Positions 1 to 13,640 of a DNA stretch of 64,000 nt are shown one piece after another. Positions within the stretch are counted from its first letter, which is position 1. Every line of letters begins with the position of its first letter. Origin of the DNA: Osmia lignaria lignaria. Its lineage: Eukaryota > Arthropoda > Insecta > Hymenoptera > Megachilidae. The stretch spans positions 30,620,001-30,684,000 of the forward strand of contig NW_027478158.1 of the NCBI RefSeq assembly GCF_051020975.1, in the 5' to 3' direction. The notes under the pieces were generated by a model. It saw only the letters and a program-made list of their open reading frames with translations. It did no database searches and had not been told where the DNA came from. The position numbers and the translations under genes are program-made.

Positions 1-115
1 TTCGGAACTTTTAAATATGTCGATATATCTCGAAAACTACGCTTCTGATCAAAAAATATCATAGAACATAAATTGTAGGAAACATAATTCTCTACAAAAA
101 ACGTCTCTAAACATT
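1..115 (+). repeat. Partial monomer at left edge
   Basis: This is monomer positions 208-322. It belongs to the subtype with CTCGAAAACTACGCTTCTG and AAATTGTAGGAAACATAA. The array continues beyond the window on this side. Confidence 0.95.
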
Positions 116-1398
116 TTGCCATAGCTCGCTTCGTTTCCGAGATATTTGCAGATATATCTCAAGGGAAGGGGCCTGACGGACATATTTCGAGATATTTCTT
201 CCTCTTGTTGTTCTTCTTCTGCACAGCTAAGCTGGAAGTGGCATTTACAGCTCGCAATAGTGCAGAGTTATCTCAAAGAAAGGGGCCACGGTGTTTCTGT
301 ATCTCTATTATGTTGGTGCGGCTTCGGAACTTTTAAATATCTTGATATATCTCGAGGACTACGCATCTGATCAAAAAATATCATAGAACATAAAAAGTAG
401 GAAACTTAATTCTTTACAAAAAAGTCTCTTAACATTTTGCCATAGCTCGCTTCGTTTCCGAGATATTTGCAGATTTATCTCAAGGGAAGGGGCCTTACGG
501 ACATATTTCGAGATATTTCTTCTTCTTGTTGTTCTTCTTCTGCACAGCTAAGCTGGAAGTGGCATTTGCGGCTCGCACTAGTGCAGAGTTATCTCAAAGA
601 AAGGGGCCACGGTGTTTCTGTATCTCTATTATGTTGGTGCGGCTTCGGAACTTTTAAATATCTCGATATATCTCGAAAACTACGCTTCTGATCAAAAAAT
701 ATCATAGAAAATAAATTGTAGGAAACATAATTCTCTACAAAAAACGTCTCTTAACATTTTGCCATAGCTCGCTTCGTTTCCGAGATATTTGCAGATTCAG
801 CTCAAAGGAACGGGCCTGACGGACATATTTCGAGATATTTCTCCTTCTTGTTGTTCTTCCTCTGCACAGCTAAGCTGGAAGTGGCATTTGCAGCTCGCAA
901 TAGTGCAGAGTTATCTCAAAGAAAGGGGCCAGGGAGTTTCTGTATCTCTATTATGTTGGTGCGGCTTCGGAACTTTTAAATATCTTGATATATCTCGAGA
1001 ACTACGCATCTGATCAAAAAATATCATAGAACATAAAAAGTAGGAAACATAATTCTCTACAAAAAAGGTCTCTTAACATTTTGCCATAGCTCGCTTCGTT
1101 TCCGAGATATTTGCAGATATATCTCAAGGGAAGGGGCCTGACGGACATATTTCGAGATATTTCTTCTTCTTGTTGTTCTTCTTCTGCACAGCTAAGCTGG
1201 AAGTGGCATTTACAGCTCGCAATAGTGCAGAGTTATCTCAAAGAAAGGGGCCACGGTGTTTCTGTATCTCTGTTATGTTGGTGCGGCTTCGGAACTTTTA
1301 AATATCTTGATATATCTCGAGAACTACGCATCTGATCAAAAAATATCATAGAACATAAAAAGTAGGAAACTTAATTCTTTACAAAAAAGGTCTCTTAA

Positions 1399-4310
1399 CA
1401 TTTTGCCATAGCTCGCTTCGTTTCCGAGATATTTGCAGATTTATCTCAAGGGAAGGGGCCTGACGGACATATTTCGAGATATTTCTTCTTCTTGTTGTTC
1501 TTCTTCTGCACAGCTAAACTGGAAGTGGCATTTCCAGCTCGCAATAGTGCAGAGTTATCCCAAAGAAAGGGGCCACGGTGTTTCTGTATCTCTATTATGT
1601 TGGTGCGGCTTCGGAACTTTTAAATATCTTGATATATCTCGAGAACTACGCATCTGATCAAAAAATATCATAGAACATAAAAAGCAGGAAACTTAATTCT
1701 CTACAAATAAAGTCTCTTAACATTTTGCCATAGCTCGCTTCGTTTCCGAGATATTTGCAGATTTATCTCAAGGGAAGGGGCCTGACGGACATATTTCGAG
1801 ATATTTATTCTTCTTGTTGTACTTCTTCTGCACAGCTAAGCTGGAAGTGGCATTTGCGGCTCGCACTAGTGCAGAGTTATCTCAAAGAAAGGGGCCACGG
1901 TGTTTCTGTATCTCTATTATGTTGGTCCGGCTTCGGAACTTTTAAATATCTTGATATATCTCGAGAACTACGCATCTGATCAAAAAATATCATACTACAT
2001 AAAAAGTAGGAAACTTAATTCTCTACAAAAAAGGTCTCTTAACATTTTGCCATAGCTCGCTTCGTTTCCGAGATATTTGCAGATTCAGCTCAAAGGAACG
2101 GGCCTGACGGACATATTTCGAGATATTTCTGCTTCTTGTTGTTCTTCCTCTGCACAGCTAAGCTGGAAGTCGCATTTGCAGCTCGCAATAGTGCAGAGTT
2201 ATCTCAAAGAAAGGGGCCACGGTGTTTCTGTATCTCTATTATGTTGGTGCGGCTTCGGAACTTTTAAATATCTCGATATATCTCGAAAACTACGCTTCTG
2301 ATCAAAAAATATCATAGAACATAAATTGTAGGAAACATAATTCTCTACAAAAAAGGTCTCTTAACATTTTGCCATAGCTCGCTTCGTTTCCGAGATATTT
2401 GCAGATATATCTCAAGGGAAGGGGCCTGACGGACATATTTCGAGATATTTCTTCTTCTTGTTGTTCTTCTTCTGCACAGCTAAGCTGGAAGTGGCATTTG
2501 CAGCTCGCAATAGTGCAGAGTTATCTCAAAGAAAGGGGCCACGGCGTTTCTGTATCTCTATTATGTTGGTGCGGCTTCGGAACTTTTAATTATCTTGATA
2601 TATCTCGAGAACTACGCATCTGATCAAAAAATATCACAGAACATAAAAAGTAGGAAACTTAATTGTCCACAAATAAGGTCTCTTAACATTTTGCCATAGC
2701 TCGCTTCGTTTCCGATATATTTGCAGATTTATCTCAAGGGAAGGGGCCTGACGGACATATTTCGAGATATTTCTTCTTCTTGTTGTTCTTCTTCTGCACA
2801 GCTAAGCTGGAATTGGCATTTGCAGCTCGCAATAGTGCAGAGTTATCTCAAAGAAAGGGGCCACGGTGTTTCTGTATCTCTATTATGTTGGTGCGGCTTC
2901 GGAACTTTTAAATATCTTGATATATCTCGAGAACTACGCATCTGATCAAAAAATATCATAGAACATAAAAAGTAGGAAACTTAATTCTCTACAAAAAAGG
3001 TCTCTTAGCATTTTGCCATAGCTCGCTTCGTTTCCGAGATATTTGCAGATTTATCTCAAGGGAAGGGGCCTGACGGACATATTTCGAGATATTTCTTCTT
3101 CTTGTTGTTCTTCTTCTGCACAGCTAAACTGGAAGTGGCATTTCCAGCTCGCAATAGTGCAGAGTTATCCCAAAGAAAGGGGCCACGGTGTTTCTGTATC
3201 TCTATTATGTTGGTGCGGCTTCGGAACTTTTAAATATCTTGATATATCTCGAGAACTACGCATCTGATCAAAAAATATCATAGAACATAAAAAGTAGGAA
3301 ACTTAATTCTCTACAAATAAAGTCTCTTAACATTTTGCCATAGCTCGCTTCGTTTCCGAGATATTTGCAGATTTTTCTCAAGGGAAGGGGCCTGACGGAC
3401 ATATTTCGAGATATTTCTTCTTCTTGTTGTTCTTCTTCTGCACAGCTAAGCTGGAAGTGGCATTTGCGGCTCGCACTAGTGCAGAGTTATCTCAAAGAAA
3501 GGGGCCACGGTGTTTCTGTATCTCTATTATGTTGGTCCGGCTTCGGAACTTTTAAATATCTTGATATATCTCGAGAACTACGCATCTGATCAAAAAATAT
3601 CATACTACATAAAAAGTAGGAAACTTAATTCTCTACAAAAAAGGTCTCTTAACATTTTGCCATAGCTCGCTTCGTTTCCGAGATATTTGCAGATTCAGCT
3701 CAAAGGAACGGGCCTGACGGACATATTTCGAGATATTTCTGCTTCTTGTTGTTCTTCCTCTGCACAGCTAAGCTGGAAGTCGCATTTGCAGCTCGCAATA
3801 GTGCAGAGTTATCTCAAAGAAAGGGGCCACGGTGTTTCTGTATCTCTATTATGTTGGTGCGGCTTCGGAACTTTTAAATATCTCGATATATCTCGAAAAC
3901 TACGCTTCTGATCAAAAAATATCATAGAACATAAATTGTAGGAAACATAATTCTCTACAAAAAAGGTCTGTTAACATTTTGCCATAGCTCGCTTCGTTTC
4001 CGAGATATTTGCAGATATATCTCAAGGGAAGGGGCCTGACGGACATATTTCGAGATATTTCTTCTTCTTGTTGTTCTTCTTCTGCACAGCTAAGCTGGAA
4101 GTGGCATTTGCAGCTCGCAATAGTGCAGAGTTATCTCAAAGAAAGGGGCCACGGCGTTTCTGTATCTCTATTATGTTGGTGCGGCTTCGGAACTTTTAAA
4201 TATCTTGATATATCTCGAGAACTACGCATCTGATCAAAAAATATCACAGAACATAAAAAGTAGGAAACTTAATTCTCCACAAATAAGGTCTGTTAACATT
4301 TTGCCATAGC
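1399..4310 (+). repeat. Five-monomer tandem duplication (offset 1610 bp)
   Basis: 1399-2700 matches 3009-4310 monomer by monomer, including the rare units with CAGCTAAACTGG plus TTATCCCAAAG (1433 and 3043), GGTCCGGCTTCGG (1755 and 3365) and CAGATTCAGCTC (2077 and 3687). I noticed roughly nine substitutions by eye, so this copy pair is older than the large ones elsewhere. Confidence 0.8.
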
Positions 4311-5075
4311 TCGCTTCGTTTCCGAGATATTTGCAGATTTATCTCAAGGGAAGGGGCCTGACGGACATATTTCGAGATATTTCTTCTTCTTGTTGTTCTT
4401 CTTCTGCGCAGCTAAGCTGGAAGTGGCATTTGCAGCTCGCAATAGTGCAGAGTTATCTCAAAGAAAGGGGCCACGGTGTTTCTGTATCTCTATTATGTTG
4501 GTGCGGCTTCGGAACTTTTAAATATCTTGATATATCTCGAGAACTACGCATCTGATCAAAAAATATCATAGAACATAAAAAGTAGCAAACATAATTCTCT
4601 ACAAAAAAGGTCTCTTAACATTTTGCCATAGCTCGCTTCGTTTCCGAGATTTTTGCAGATACATCTCAAGGGAAGGGGCCTGACGGACATATTTCGAGAT
4701 ATTTCTTCTTCTTGTTGTTCTTCTTCTGCACAGCTAAGCTGGAAGTGGCATTTGCAGCTCGCAATAGTGCAGAGTTATCTCAAAGAAAGGGGCCACGGTG
4801 TTTCTGTATCTCTATTATGTTGGTGCGGCTTCCGAACTTTTAAATATCTTGATATATCTCGAGAACTACGCATCTGATCAAAAAATATCATAGAACATAA
4901 AAAGTAGGAAACTTAATTCTCTACAAAAAAGGTCTCTTAACATTTTGCCATAGCTCGCTTCGTTTCCGAGATATTTGCAGATTTATCTCAAGGGAAGGGG
5001 CCTGACGGACATATTTCGAGATATTTCTTCTTCTTGTTGTTCTTCTTCTGCACAGCTAAGCTGGAAGTGGCATTT
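2014..5075 (+). repeat. 3.06-kb segmental duplication, copy 1 (offset 5151 bp)
   Basis: About 9.5 monomers match 7165-10226 in order, with the offset equal to 16 monomers less the single base lost near 5520. The left limit is the A/C difference at 2013/7164 and the right limit the A/G difference at 5076/10227. By eye I noticed four substitutions inside the tract. Confidence 0.85.
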
Positions 5076-7163
5076 ACAGCTCGCAATAGTGCAGAGTTAT
5101 CTCAAAGAAAGGGGCCACGGTGTTTCTGTATCTCTATTATGTTGGTGCGGCTTCGGAACTTTTAAATATCTTGATATATCTCGAGAACTACGCATCTGAT
5201 CAAAAAATATCATAGAACATAAAAAGTAGGAAACTTAATTCTCTACAAAAAAGGTCTCTTAACATTTTGCCATAGCTCGCTTCGTTTCCGAGATATTTGC
5301 AGATTTATCTCAAGGGAAGGGGCCTGACGGACATATTTCGAGATATTTCTTCTTCTTGTTGTTCTTCTTCTACACAGCTAAGCTGGAAGTGGCATTTGCA
5401 GCTCGCAATAGTGCAGAGTTATCTCAAAGGAAGGGGCCACGGTGTTTCTGTATCTCTATTATGTTGGTGCGGCTTCGGACCTTTTAAATATCTTGATATA
5501 TCTCGAGAACTACGCATCTGATAAAAAATATCATAGAACATAAAAAGTAGGAACCTTAATTCTCTACAAAAAAGGTCTCTTAACATTTTGCCATAGCTCG
5601 CTTCGTTTCCGAGATATTTGCAGATTTATCTCAAGGGAAGGGGCCTGACGGACGTATTTCGAGATATTTCTCCTTCGTGTTGTTCTTCTTCTGCACAGCT
5701 AAGCTGGAAGTGGCATTTACAGCTCGCAATAGTGCAGAGTTATCTCAAAGGAAGGGGCCACGGTGTTTCTGTATCTCTATTATGTTGGTGCGGCTTCGGA
5801 CCTTTTAAATATCTTGATATATCTCGAGAACTACGCATCTGATCAAAAAATATCATAGAACATAAAAAGTAGGAACCTTAATTCTCTACAAAAAAGGTCT
5901 GTTAACATTTTGCCATAGCTCGCTTCGTTTCCGAGATTTTTGCAGATACATCTCAAGGGAAGGGGCCTGACGGACATATTTCGAGATATTTCTTCTTCTT
6001 GTTGTTCTTCTTCTGCACAGCTAAGCTGGAAGTGGCATTTGCAGCTCGCAATAGTGCAGAGTTATCTCAAAGAAAGGGGCCACGGTGTTTCTGTATCTCT
6101 ATTATGTTGGTGCGGCTTCGGAACTTTTAAATATCTTGATATATCTCGAGAACTACGCATCTGATCAAAAAATATCATAGAACATAAAAAGTAGCAAACA
6201 TAATTCTCTACAAAAAAGGTCTCTTAACATTTTGCCATAGCTCGCTTCGTTTCCGAGATTTTTGCAGATACATCTCAAGGGAAGGGGCCTGACGGACATA
6301 TTTCGAGATATTTCTTCTTCTTGTTGTTCTTCTTCTGCACAGCTAAGCTGGAAGTGGCATTTGCAGCTCGCAATAGTGCAGAGTTATCTCAAAGAAAGGG
6401 GCCACGGTGTTTCTGTATCTCTATTATGTTGGTGCGGCTTCGGAACTTTTAAATATCTTGATATATCTCGAGAACTACGCATCTGATCAAAAAATATCAT
6501 AGAACATAAAAAGTAGGAAACTGAATTGTCTACAAAAAAGGTCTCTTAACATTTTGCCATAGCTCGCTTCGTTTCCGAGATATTTGCAGATTTATCTCAA
6601 GGGAAGGGGCCTGACGGACATATTTCGGGATATTTCTTCTTCTTGTTGTTCTTCTTCTGCACAGCTAAGCTGGAAGTGGCATTTACAGCTCGCAATAGTG
6701 CAGAGTTATCTCAAAGAAAGGGGCCACGGTGTTTCTGTATCTCTATTATGTTGGTGCGGCTTCGGAACTTTTAAATATCTTGATATATCTCGAGAACTAC
6801 GCATCTGATCAAAAAATATCATAGAACATAAAAAGTAGGAAACTTAATTCTCTACAAAAAAGGTCTCTTAACATTTTGCCATAGCTCGCTTCGTTTCCGA
6901 GATATTTGCAGATTTATCTCAAGGGAAGGGGCCTGACGGACATATTTCGAGATATTTCTTCTTCTTGTTGTTCTTCTTCTGCACAGCTAAGCTGGAAGTG
7001 GCATTTGCAGCTCGCAATAGTGCAGGGTTATCTCAAAGGAAGGGGCCACGGTGTTTCTGTATCTCTATTATGTTGGTGCGACTTCGGACCTTTTAAATAT
7101 CTTGATATATCTCGAGAACTACGCATCTGATCAAAAAATATAATAGAACATAAAAAGTAGGAA
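4957..7163 (+). repeat. Segmental duplication, copy 1 (partner 10752-12637)
   Basis: The units at 4975, 5297, 5618, 5940/6262, 6584 and 6906 reappear in the same order at 10770, 11092, 11414, 11736, 12058 and 12380. The partner has one monomer where this copy has two (5940 and 6262). The unit at 11736 starts like 5940 but ends like 6262 (AAACTGAATTGTC), which is what an unequal exchange deleting one repeat would leave. The limits are approximate. Confidence 0.75.
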
Positions 7164-7164
7164 C

Positions 7165-10100
7165 CTTAATTCTCTACAAAAAAGGTCTCTTAACATTTTG
7201 CCATAGCTCGCTTCGTTTCCGAGATATTTGCAGATTCAGCTCAAAGGAACGGGCCTGACGGACATATTTCGAGATATTTCTGCTTCTTGTTGTTCTTCCT
7301 CTGCACAGCTAAGCTGGAAGTCGCATTTGCAGCTCGCAATAGTGCAGAGTTATCTCAAAGAAAGGGGCCACGGTGTTTCTGTATCTCTATTATGTTGGTG
7401 CGGCTTCGGAACTTTTAAATATCTCGATATATCTCGAAAACTACGCTTCTGATCAAAAAATATCATAGAACATAAATTGTAGGAAACATAATTCTCTACA
7501 AAAAAGGTCTCTTAACATTTTGCCATAGCTCGCTTCGTTTCCGAGATATTTGCAGATATATCTCAAGGGAAGGGGCCTGACGGACATATTTCGAGATATT
7601 TCTTCTTCTTGTTGTTCTTCTTCTGCACAGCTAAGCTGGAAGTGGCATTTGCAGCTCGCAATAGTGCAGAGTTATCTCAAAGAAAGGGGCCACGGCGTTT
7701 CTGTATCTCTATTATGTTGGTGCGGCTTCGGAACTTTTAATTATCTTGATATATCTCGAGAACTACGCATCTGATCAAAAAATATCACAGAACATAAAAA
7801 GTAGGAAACTTAATTCTCCACAAATAAGGTCTCTTAACATTTTGCCATAGCTCGCTTCGTTTCCGATATATTTGCAGATTTATCTCAAGGGAAGGGGCCT
7901 GACGGACATATTTCGAGATATTTCTTCTTCTTGTTGTTCTTCTTCTGCACAGCTAAGCTGGAATTGGCATTTGCAGCTCGCAATAGTGCAGAGTTATCTC
8001 AAAGAAAGGGGCCACGGTGTTTCTGTATCTCTATTATGTTGGTGCGGCTTCGGAACTTTTAAATATCTTGATATATCTCGAGAACTACGCATCTGATCAA
8101 AAAATATCATAGAACATAAAAAGTAGGAAACTTAATTCTCTACAAAAAAGGTCTCTTAGCATTTTGCCATAGCTCGCTTCGTTTCCGAGATATTTGCAGA
8201 TTTATCTCAAGGGAAGGGGCCTGACGGACATATTTCGAGATATTTCTTCTTCTTGTTGTTCTTCTTCTGCACAGCTAAACTGGAAGTGGCATTTCCAGCT
8301 CGCAATAGTGCAGAGTTATCCCAAAGAAAGGGGCCACGGTGTTTCTGTATCTCTATTATGTTGGTGCGGCTTCGGAACTTTTAAATATCTTGATATATCT
8401 CGAGAACTACGCATCTGATCAAAAAATATCATAGAACATAAAAAGTAGGAAACTTAATTCTCTACAAATAAAGTCTCTTAACATTTTGCCATAGCTCGCT
8501 TCGTTTCCGAGATATTTGCAGATTTTTCTCAAGGGAAGGGGCCTGACGGACATATTTCGAGATATTTCTTCTTCTTGTTGTTCTTCTTCTGCACAGCTAA
8601 GCTGGAAGTGGCATTTGCGGCTCGCACTAGTGCAGAGTTATCTCAAAGAAAGGGGCCACGGTGTTTCTGTATCTCTATTATGTTGGTCCGGCTTCGGAAC
8701 TTTTAAATATCTTGATATATCTCGAGAACTACGCATCTGATCAAAAAATATCATACTACATAAAAAGTAGGAAACTTAATTCTCTACAAAAAAGGTCTCT
8801 TAACATTTTGCCATAGCTCGCTTCGTTTCCGAGATATTTGCAGATTCAGCTCAAAGGAACGGGCCTGACGGACATATTTCGAGATATTTCTGCTTCTTGT
8901 TGTTCTTCCTCTGCACAGCTAAGCTGGAAGTCGCATTTGCAGCTCGCAATAGTGCAGAGTTATCTCAAAGAAAGGGGCCACGGTGTGTCTGTATCTCTAT
9001 TATGTTGGTGCGGCTTCGGAACTTTTAAATATCTCGATATATCTCGAAAACTACGCTTCTGATCAAAAAATATCATAGAACATAAATTGTAGGAAACATA
9101 ATTCTCTACAAAAAAGGTCTGTTAACATTTTGCCATAGCTCGCTTCGTTTCCGAGATATTTGCAGATATATCTCAAGGGAAGGGGCCTGACGGACATATT
9201 TCGAGATATTTCTTCTTCTTGTTGTTCTTCTTCTGCACAGCTAAGCTGGAAGTGGCATTTGCAGCTCGCAATAGTGCAGAGTTATCTCAAAGAAAGGGGC
9301 CACGGCGTTTCTGTATCTCTATTATGTTGGTGCGGCTTCGGAACTTTTAAATATCTTGATATATCTCGAGAACTACGCATCTGATCAAAAAATATCACAG
9401 AACATAAAAAGTAGGAAACTTAATTCTCCACAAATAAGGTCTGTTAACATTTTGCCATAGCTCGCTTCGTTTCCGAGATATTTGCAGATTTATCTCAAGG
9501 GAAGGGGCCTGACGGACATATTTCGAGATATTTCTTCTTCTTGTTGTTCTTCTTCTGCACAGCTAAGCTGGAAGTGGCATTTGCAGCTCGCAATAGTGCA
9601 GAGTTATCTCAAAGAAAGGGGCCACGGTGTTTCTGTATCTCTATTATGTTGGTGCGGCTTCGGAACTTTTAAATATCTTGATATATCTCGAGAACTACGC
9701 ATCTGATCAAAAAATATCATAGAACATAAAAAGTAGCAAACATAATTCTCTACAAAAAAGGTCTCTTAACATTTTGCCATAGCTCGCTTCGTTTCCGAGA
9801 TTTTTGCAGATACATCTCAAGGGAAGGGGCCTGACGGACATATTTCGAGATATTTCTTCTTCTTGTTGTTCTTCTTCTGCACAGCTAAGCTGGAAGTGGC
9901 ATTTGCAGCTCGCAATAGTGCAGAGTTATCTCAAAGAAAGGGGCCACGGTGTTTCTGTATCTCTATTATGTTGGTGCGGCTTCCGAACTTTTAAATATCT
10001 TGATATATCTCGAGAACTACGCATCTGATCAAAAAATATCATAGAACATAAAAAGTAGGAAACTTAATTCTCTACAAAAAGGGTCTCTTAACATTTTGCC

Positions 10101-10226
10101 ATAGCTCGCTTCGTTTCCGAGATATTTGCAGATTTATCTCAAGGGAAGGGGCCTGACGGACATATTTCGAGATATTTCTTCTTCTTGTTGTTCTTCTTCT
10201 GCACAGCTAAGCTGGAAGTGGCATTT
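7165..10226 (+). repeat. 3.06-kb segmental duplication, copy 2
   Basis: Copy of 2014-5075. It carries its own changes, such as GGTGTGTCTG near 8986 and AAAAAGGGTCTC near 10080. A unit like the one at phase point 9804 is repeated at 10448, just past the right limit, so the copy was extended by a two-monomer duplication. Confidence 0.85.
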
Positions 10227-10751
10227 GCAGCTCGCAATAGTGCAGAGTTATCTCAAAGAAAGGGGCCACGGTGTTTCTGTATCTCTATTATGTTGGTGCG
10301 GCTTCGGAACTTTTAAATATCTTGATATATCTCGAGAACTACGCATCTGATCAAAAAATATCATAGAACATAAAAAGTAGCAAACATAATTCTCTACAAA
10401 AAAGGTCTCTTAACATTTTGCCATAGCTCGCTTCGTTTCCGAGATTTTTGCAGATACATCTCAAGGGAAGGGGCCTGACGGACATATTTCGAGATATTTC
10501 TTCTTCTTGTTGTTCTTCTTCTGCACAGCTAAGCTGGAAGTGGCATTTGCAGCTCGCAATAGTGCAGAGTTATCTCAAAGAAAGGGGCCACGGTGTTTCT
10601 GTATCTCTATTATGTTGGTGCGGCTTCCGAACTTTTAAATATCTTGATATATCTCGAGAACTACACATCTGATCAAAAAATATCACAGAACATAAAAAGT
10701 AGGAAACTTAATTCTCTACAAAAAAGGTCTCTTAACATTTTGCCATAGCTC

Positions 10752-12637
10752 ACTTCGTTTCCGAGATATTTGCAGATTTATCTCAAGGGAAGGGGCCTGA
10801 CGGACATATTTCGAGATATTTCTTCTTCTTGTTGTTCTTCTTCTGCACAGCTAAGCTGGAAGTGGCATTTACAGCTCGCAATAGTGCAGAGTTATCTCAA
10901 AGAAAGGGGCCACGGTGTTTCTGTATCTCTATTATGTTGGTGCGGCTTCGGAACTTTTAAATATCTTGATATATCTCGAGAACTACGCATCTGATCAAAA
11001 AATATCATAGAACATAAAAAGTAGGAAACTTAATTCTCTACAAAAAAGGTCTCTTAACATTTTGCCATAGCTCGCTTCGTTTCCGAGATATTTGCAGATT
11101 TATCTCAAGGGAAGGGGCCTGACGGACATATTTCGAGATATTTCTTCTTCTTGTTGTTCTTCTTCTACACAGCTAAGCTGGAAGTGGCATTTGCAGCTCG
11201 CAATAGTGCAGAGTTATCTCAAAGGAAGGGGCCACGGTGTTTCTGTATCTCTATTATGTTGGTGCGGCTTCGGACCTTTTAAATATCTTGATATATCTCG
11301 AGAACTACGCATCTGATCAAAAAATATCATAGAACATAAAAAGTAGGAACCTTAATTCTCTACAAAAAAGGTCTCTTAACATTTTGCCATAGCTCGCTTC
11401 GTTTCCGAGATATTTGCAGATTTATCTCAAGGGAAGGGGCCTGACGGACATATTTCGAGATATTTCTCCTTCGTGTTGTTCTTCTTCTGCACAGCTAAGC
11501 TGGAAGTGGCATTTACAGCTCGCAATAGTGCAGAGTTATCTCAAAGGAAGGGGCCACGGTGTTTCTGTATCTCTATTATGTTGGTGCGGCTTCGGACCTT
11601 TTAAATATCTTGATATATCTCGAGAACTACGCATCTGATCAAAAAATATCATAGAACATAAAAAGTAGGAACCTTAATTCTCTACAAAAAAGGTCTCTTA
11701 ACATTTTGCCATAGCTCGCTTCGTTTCCGAGATTTTTGCAGATACATCTCAAGGGAAGGGGCCTGACGGACATATTTCGAGATATTTCTTCTTCTTGTTG
11801 TTCTTCTTCTGCACAGCTAAGCTGGAAGTGGCATTTGCAGCTCGCAATAGTGCAGAGTTATCTCAAAGAAAGGGGCCACGGTGTTTCTGTATCTCTATTA
11901 TGTTGGTGCGGCTTCGGAACTTTTAAATATCTTGATATATCTCGAGAACTACGCATCTGATCAAAAAATATCATAGAACATAAAAAGTAGGAAACTGAAT
12001 TGTCTACAAAAAAGGCCTCTTAACATTTTGCCATAGCTCGCTTCGTTTCCGAGATATTTGCAGATTTATCTCAAGGGAAGGGGCCTGACGGACATATTTC
12101 GGGATATTTCTTCTTCTTGTTGTTCTTCTTCTGCACAGCTAAGCTGGAAGTGGCATTTACAGCTCGCAATAGTGCAGAGTTATCTCAAAGAAAGGGGCCA
12201 CGGTGTTTCTGTATCTCTATTATGTTGGTGCGGCTTCGGAACTTTTAAATATCTTGATATATCTCGAGAACTACGCATCTGATCAAAAAATATCATAGAA
12301 CATAAAAAGTAGGAAACTTAATTCTCTACAAAAAAGGTCTCTTAACATTTTGCCATAGCTCGCTTCGTTTCCGAGATATTTGCAGATTTATCTCAAGGGA
12401 AGGGGCCTGACGGACATATTTCGAGATATTTCTTCTTCTTGTTGTTCTTCTTCTGCACAGCTAAGCTGGAAGTGGCATTTGCAGCTCGCAATAGTGCAGG
12501 GTTATCTCAAAGGAAGGGGCCACGGTGTTTCTGTATCTCTATTATGTTGGTGCGGCTTCGGACCTTTTAAATATCTTGATATATCTCGAGAACTACGCAT
12601 CTGATCAAAAAATATAATAGAACATAAAAAGTAGGAA
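10752..12637 (+). repeat. Segmental duplication, copy 2 (partner 4957-7163)
   Basis: Partner of 4957-7163 with one monomer fewer. The single-base deletion in the first copy near 5520 is absent here, so that deletion came after the duplication or was lost by conversion. Confidence 0.75.
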
Positions 12638-13640
12638 CCTTAATTCTCTACAAAAAAGGTCTCTTCACATTTTGCCATAGCTCGCTTCGTTTCCGAGATA
12701 TTTGCAGATTTATCTCAAGGGAAGGGGCCTGACGGACATATTTCGAGATATTTCTCCTTCGTGTTGTTCTTCTTCTGCACAGCTAAGCTGGAAGTGGCAT
12801 TTACAGCTCGCAATAGTGCAGAGTTATCTCAAAGGAAGGGGCCACGGTGTTTCTGTATCTCTATTATGTTGGTGCGGCTTCGGAACTTTTAAATATCTTG
12901 ATATATCTCGAGAACTACGCATCTGATCAAAAAATATCATAGAACACAAAAAGTAGGAAACTTAATTGTCTACAAAAAAGGTCTCTTAACATTTTGCCAT
13001 AGCTCGCTTCGTTTCCGAGATATTTGCAGATTTATCTCAAGGGAAGGGGCCTGACGGACATATTTCGGGATATTTCTTCTTCTTGTTGTTCTTCTTCTGC
13101 ACAGCTAAGCTGGAAGTGGCATTTACAGCTCGCAATAGTGCAGAGTTATCTCTAAGAAAGGGGCCACGGTGTTTCTGTATCTCTATTATGTTGGTGCGGC
13201 TTCGGAACTTTTAAATATCTTGATATATCTCGAGAACTACGCATCTGATCAAAAAATATCATAGAACATAAAAAGTAGGAAACTTAATTCTCTACAAAAA
13301 AGGTCTCTTAACATTTTGCCATAGCTCGCTTCGTTTCCGAGATATTTGCAGATTTATCTCAAGGGAAGGGGCCTGACGGACATATTTCGAGATATTTCTT
13401 CTTCTTGTTGTTCTTCTTCTGCACAGCTAAGCTGGAAGTGGCATTTGCAGCTCGCAATAGTGCAGGGTTATCTCAAAGGAAGGGGCCACGGTGTTTCTGT
13501 ATCTCTATTATGTTGGTGCGGCTTCGGACCTTTTAAATATCTTGATATATCTCGAGAACTACGCATCTGATCAAAAAATATAATAGAACATAAAAAGTAG
13601 GAACCTTAATTCTCTACAAAAAAGGTCTCTTAACATTTTG
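11736..13640 (+). repeat. 31-monomer-distant duplication, copy 1 (offset 9977 bp)
   Basis: The units at 11736, 12058, 12380, 12702, 13024 and 13346 correspond in order to 21713, 22035, 22357, 22679, 23001 and 23323. Shared markers include the ATATAATAG variant and CAGGGTTATCTC. The limits are approximate. The unit at 13024 carries a stop codon in the common frame that its partner at 23001 lacks. Confidence 0.7.
12994..13315 (+). repeat. Monomer with in-frame stop (TAA)
   Basis: CTCAAAGAA has become CTCTAAGAA, putting TAA at 13153-13155 in the common frame. The monomer is otherwise ordinary. It shows the frame tolerates interruption. Confidence 0.9.

Noticed and set aside
146..370. Each 74-codon plus-strand frame as a separate gene
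   Set aside because: They are copies of one frame in a satellite, start at TTG, vary mostly at amino-acid-changing sites and include interrupted units that were themselves amplified.
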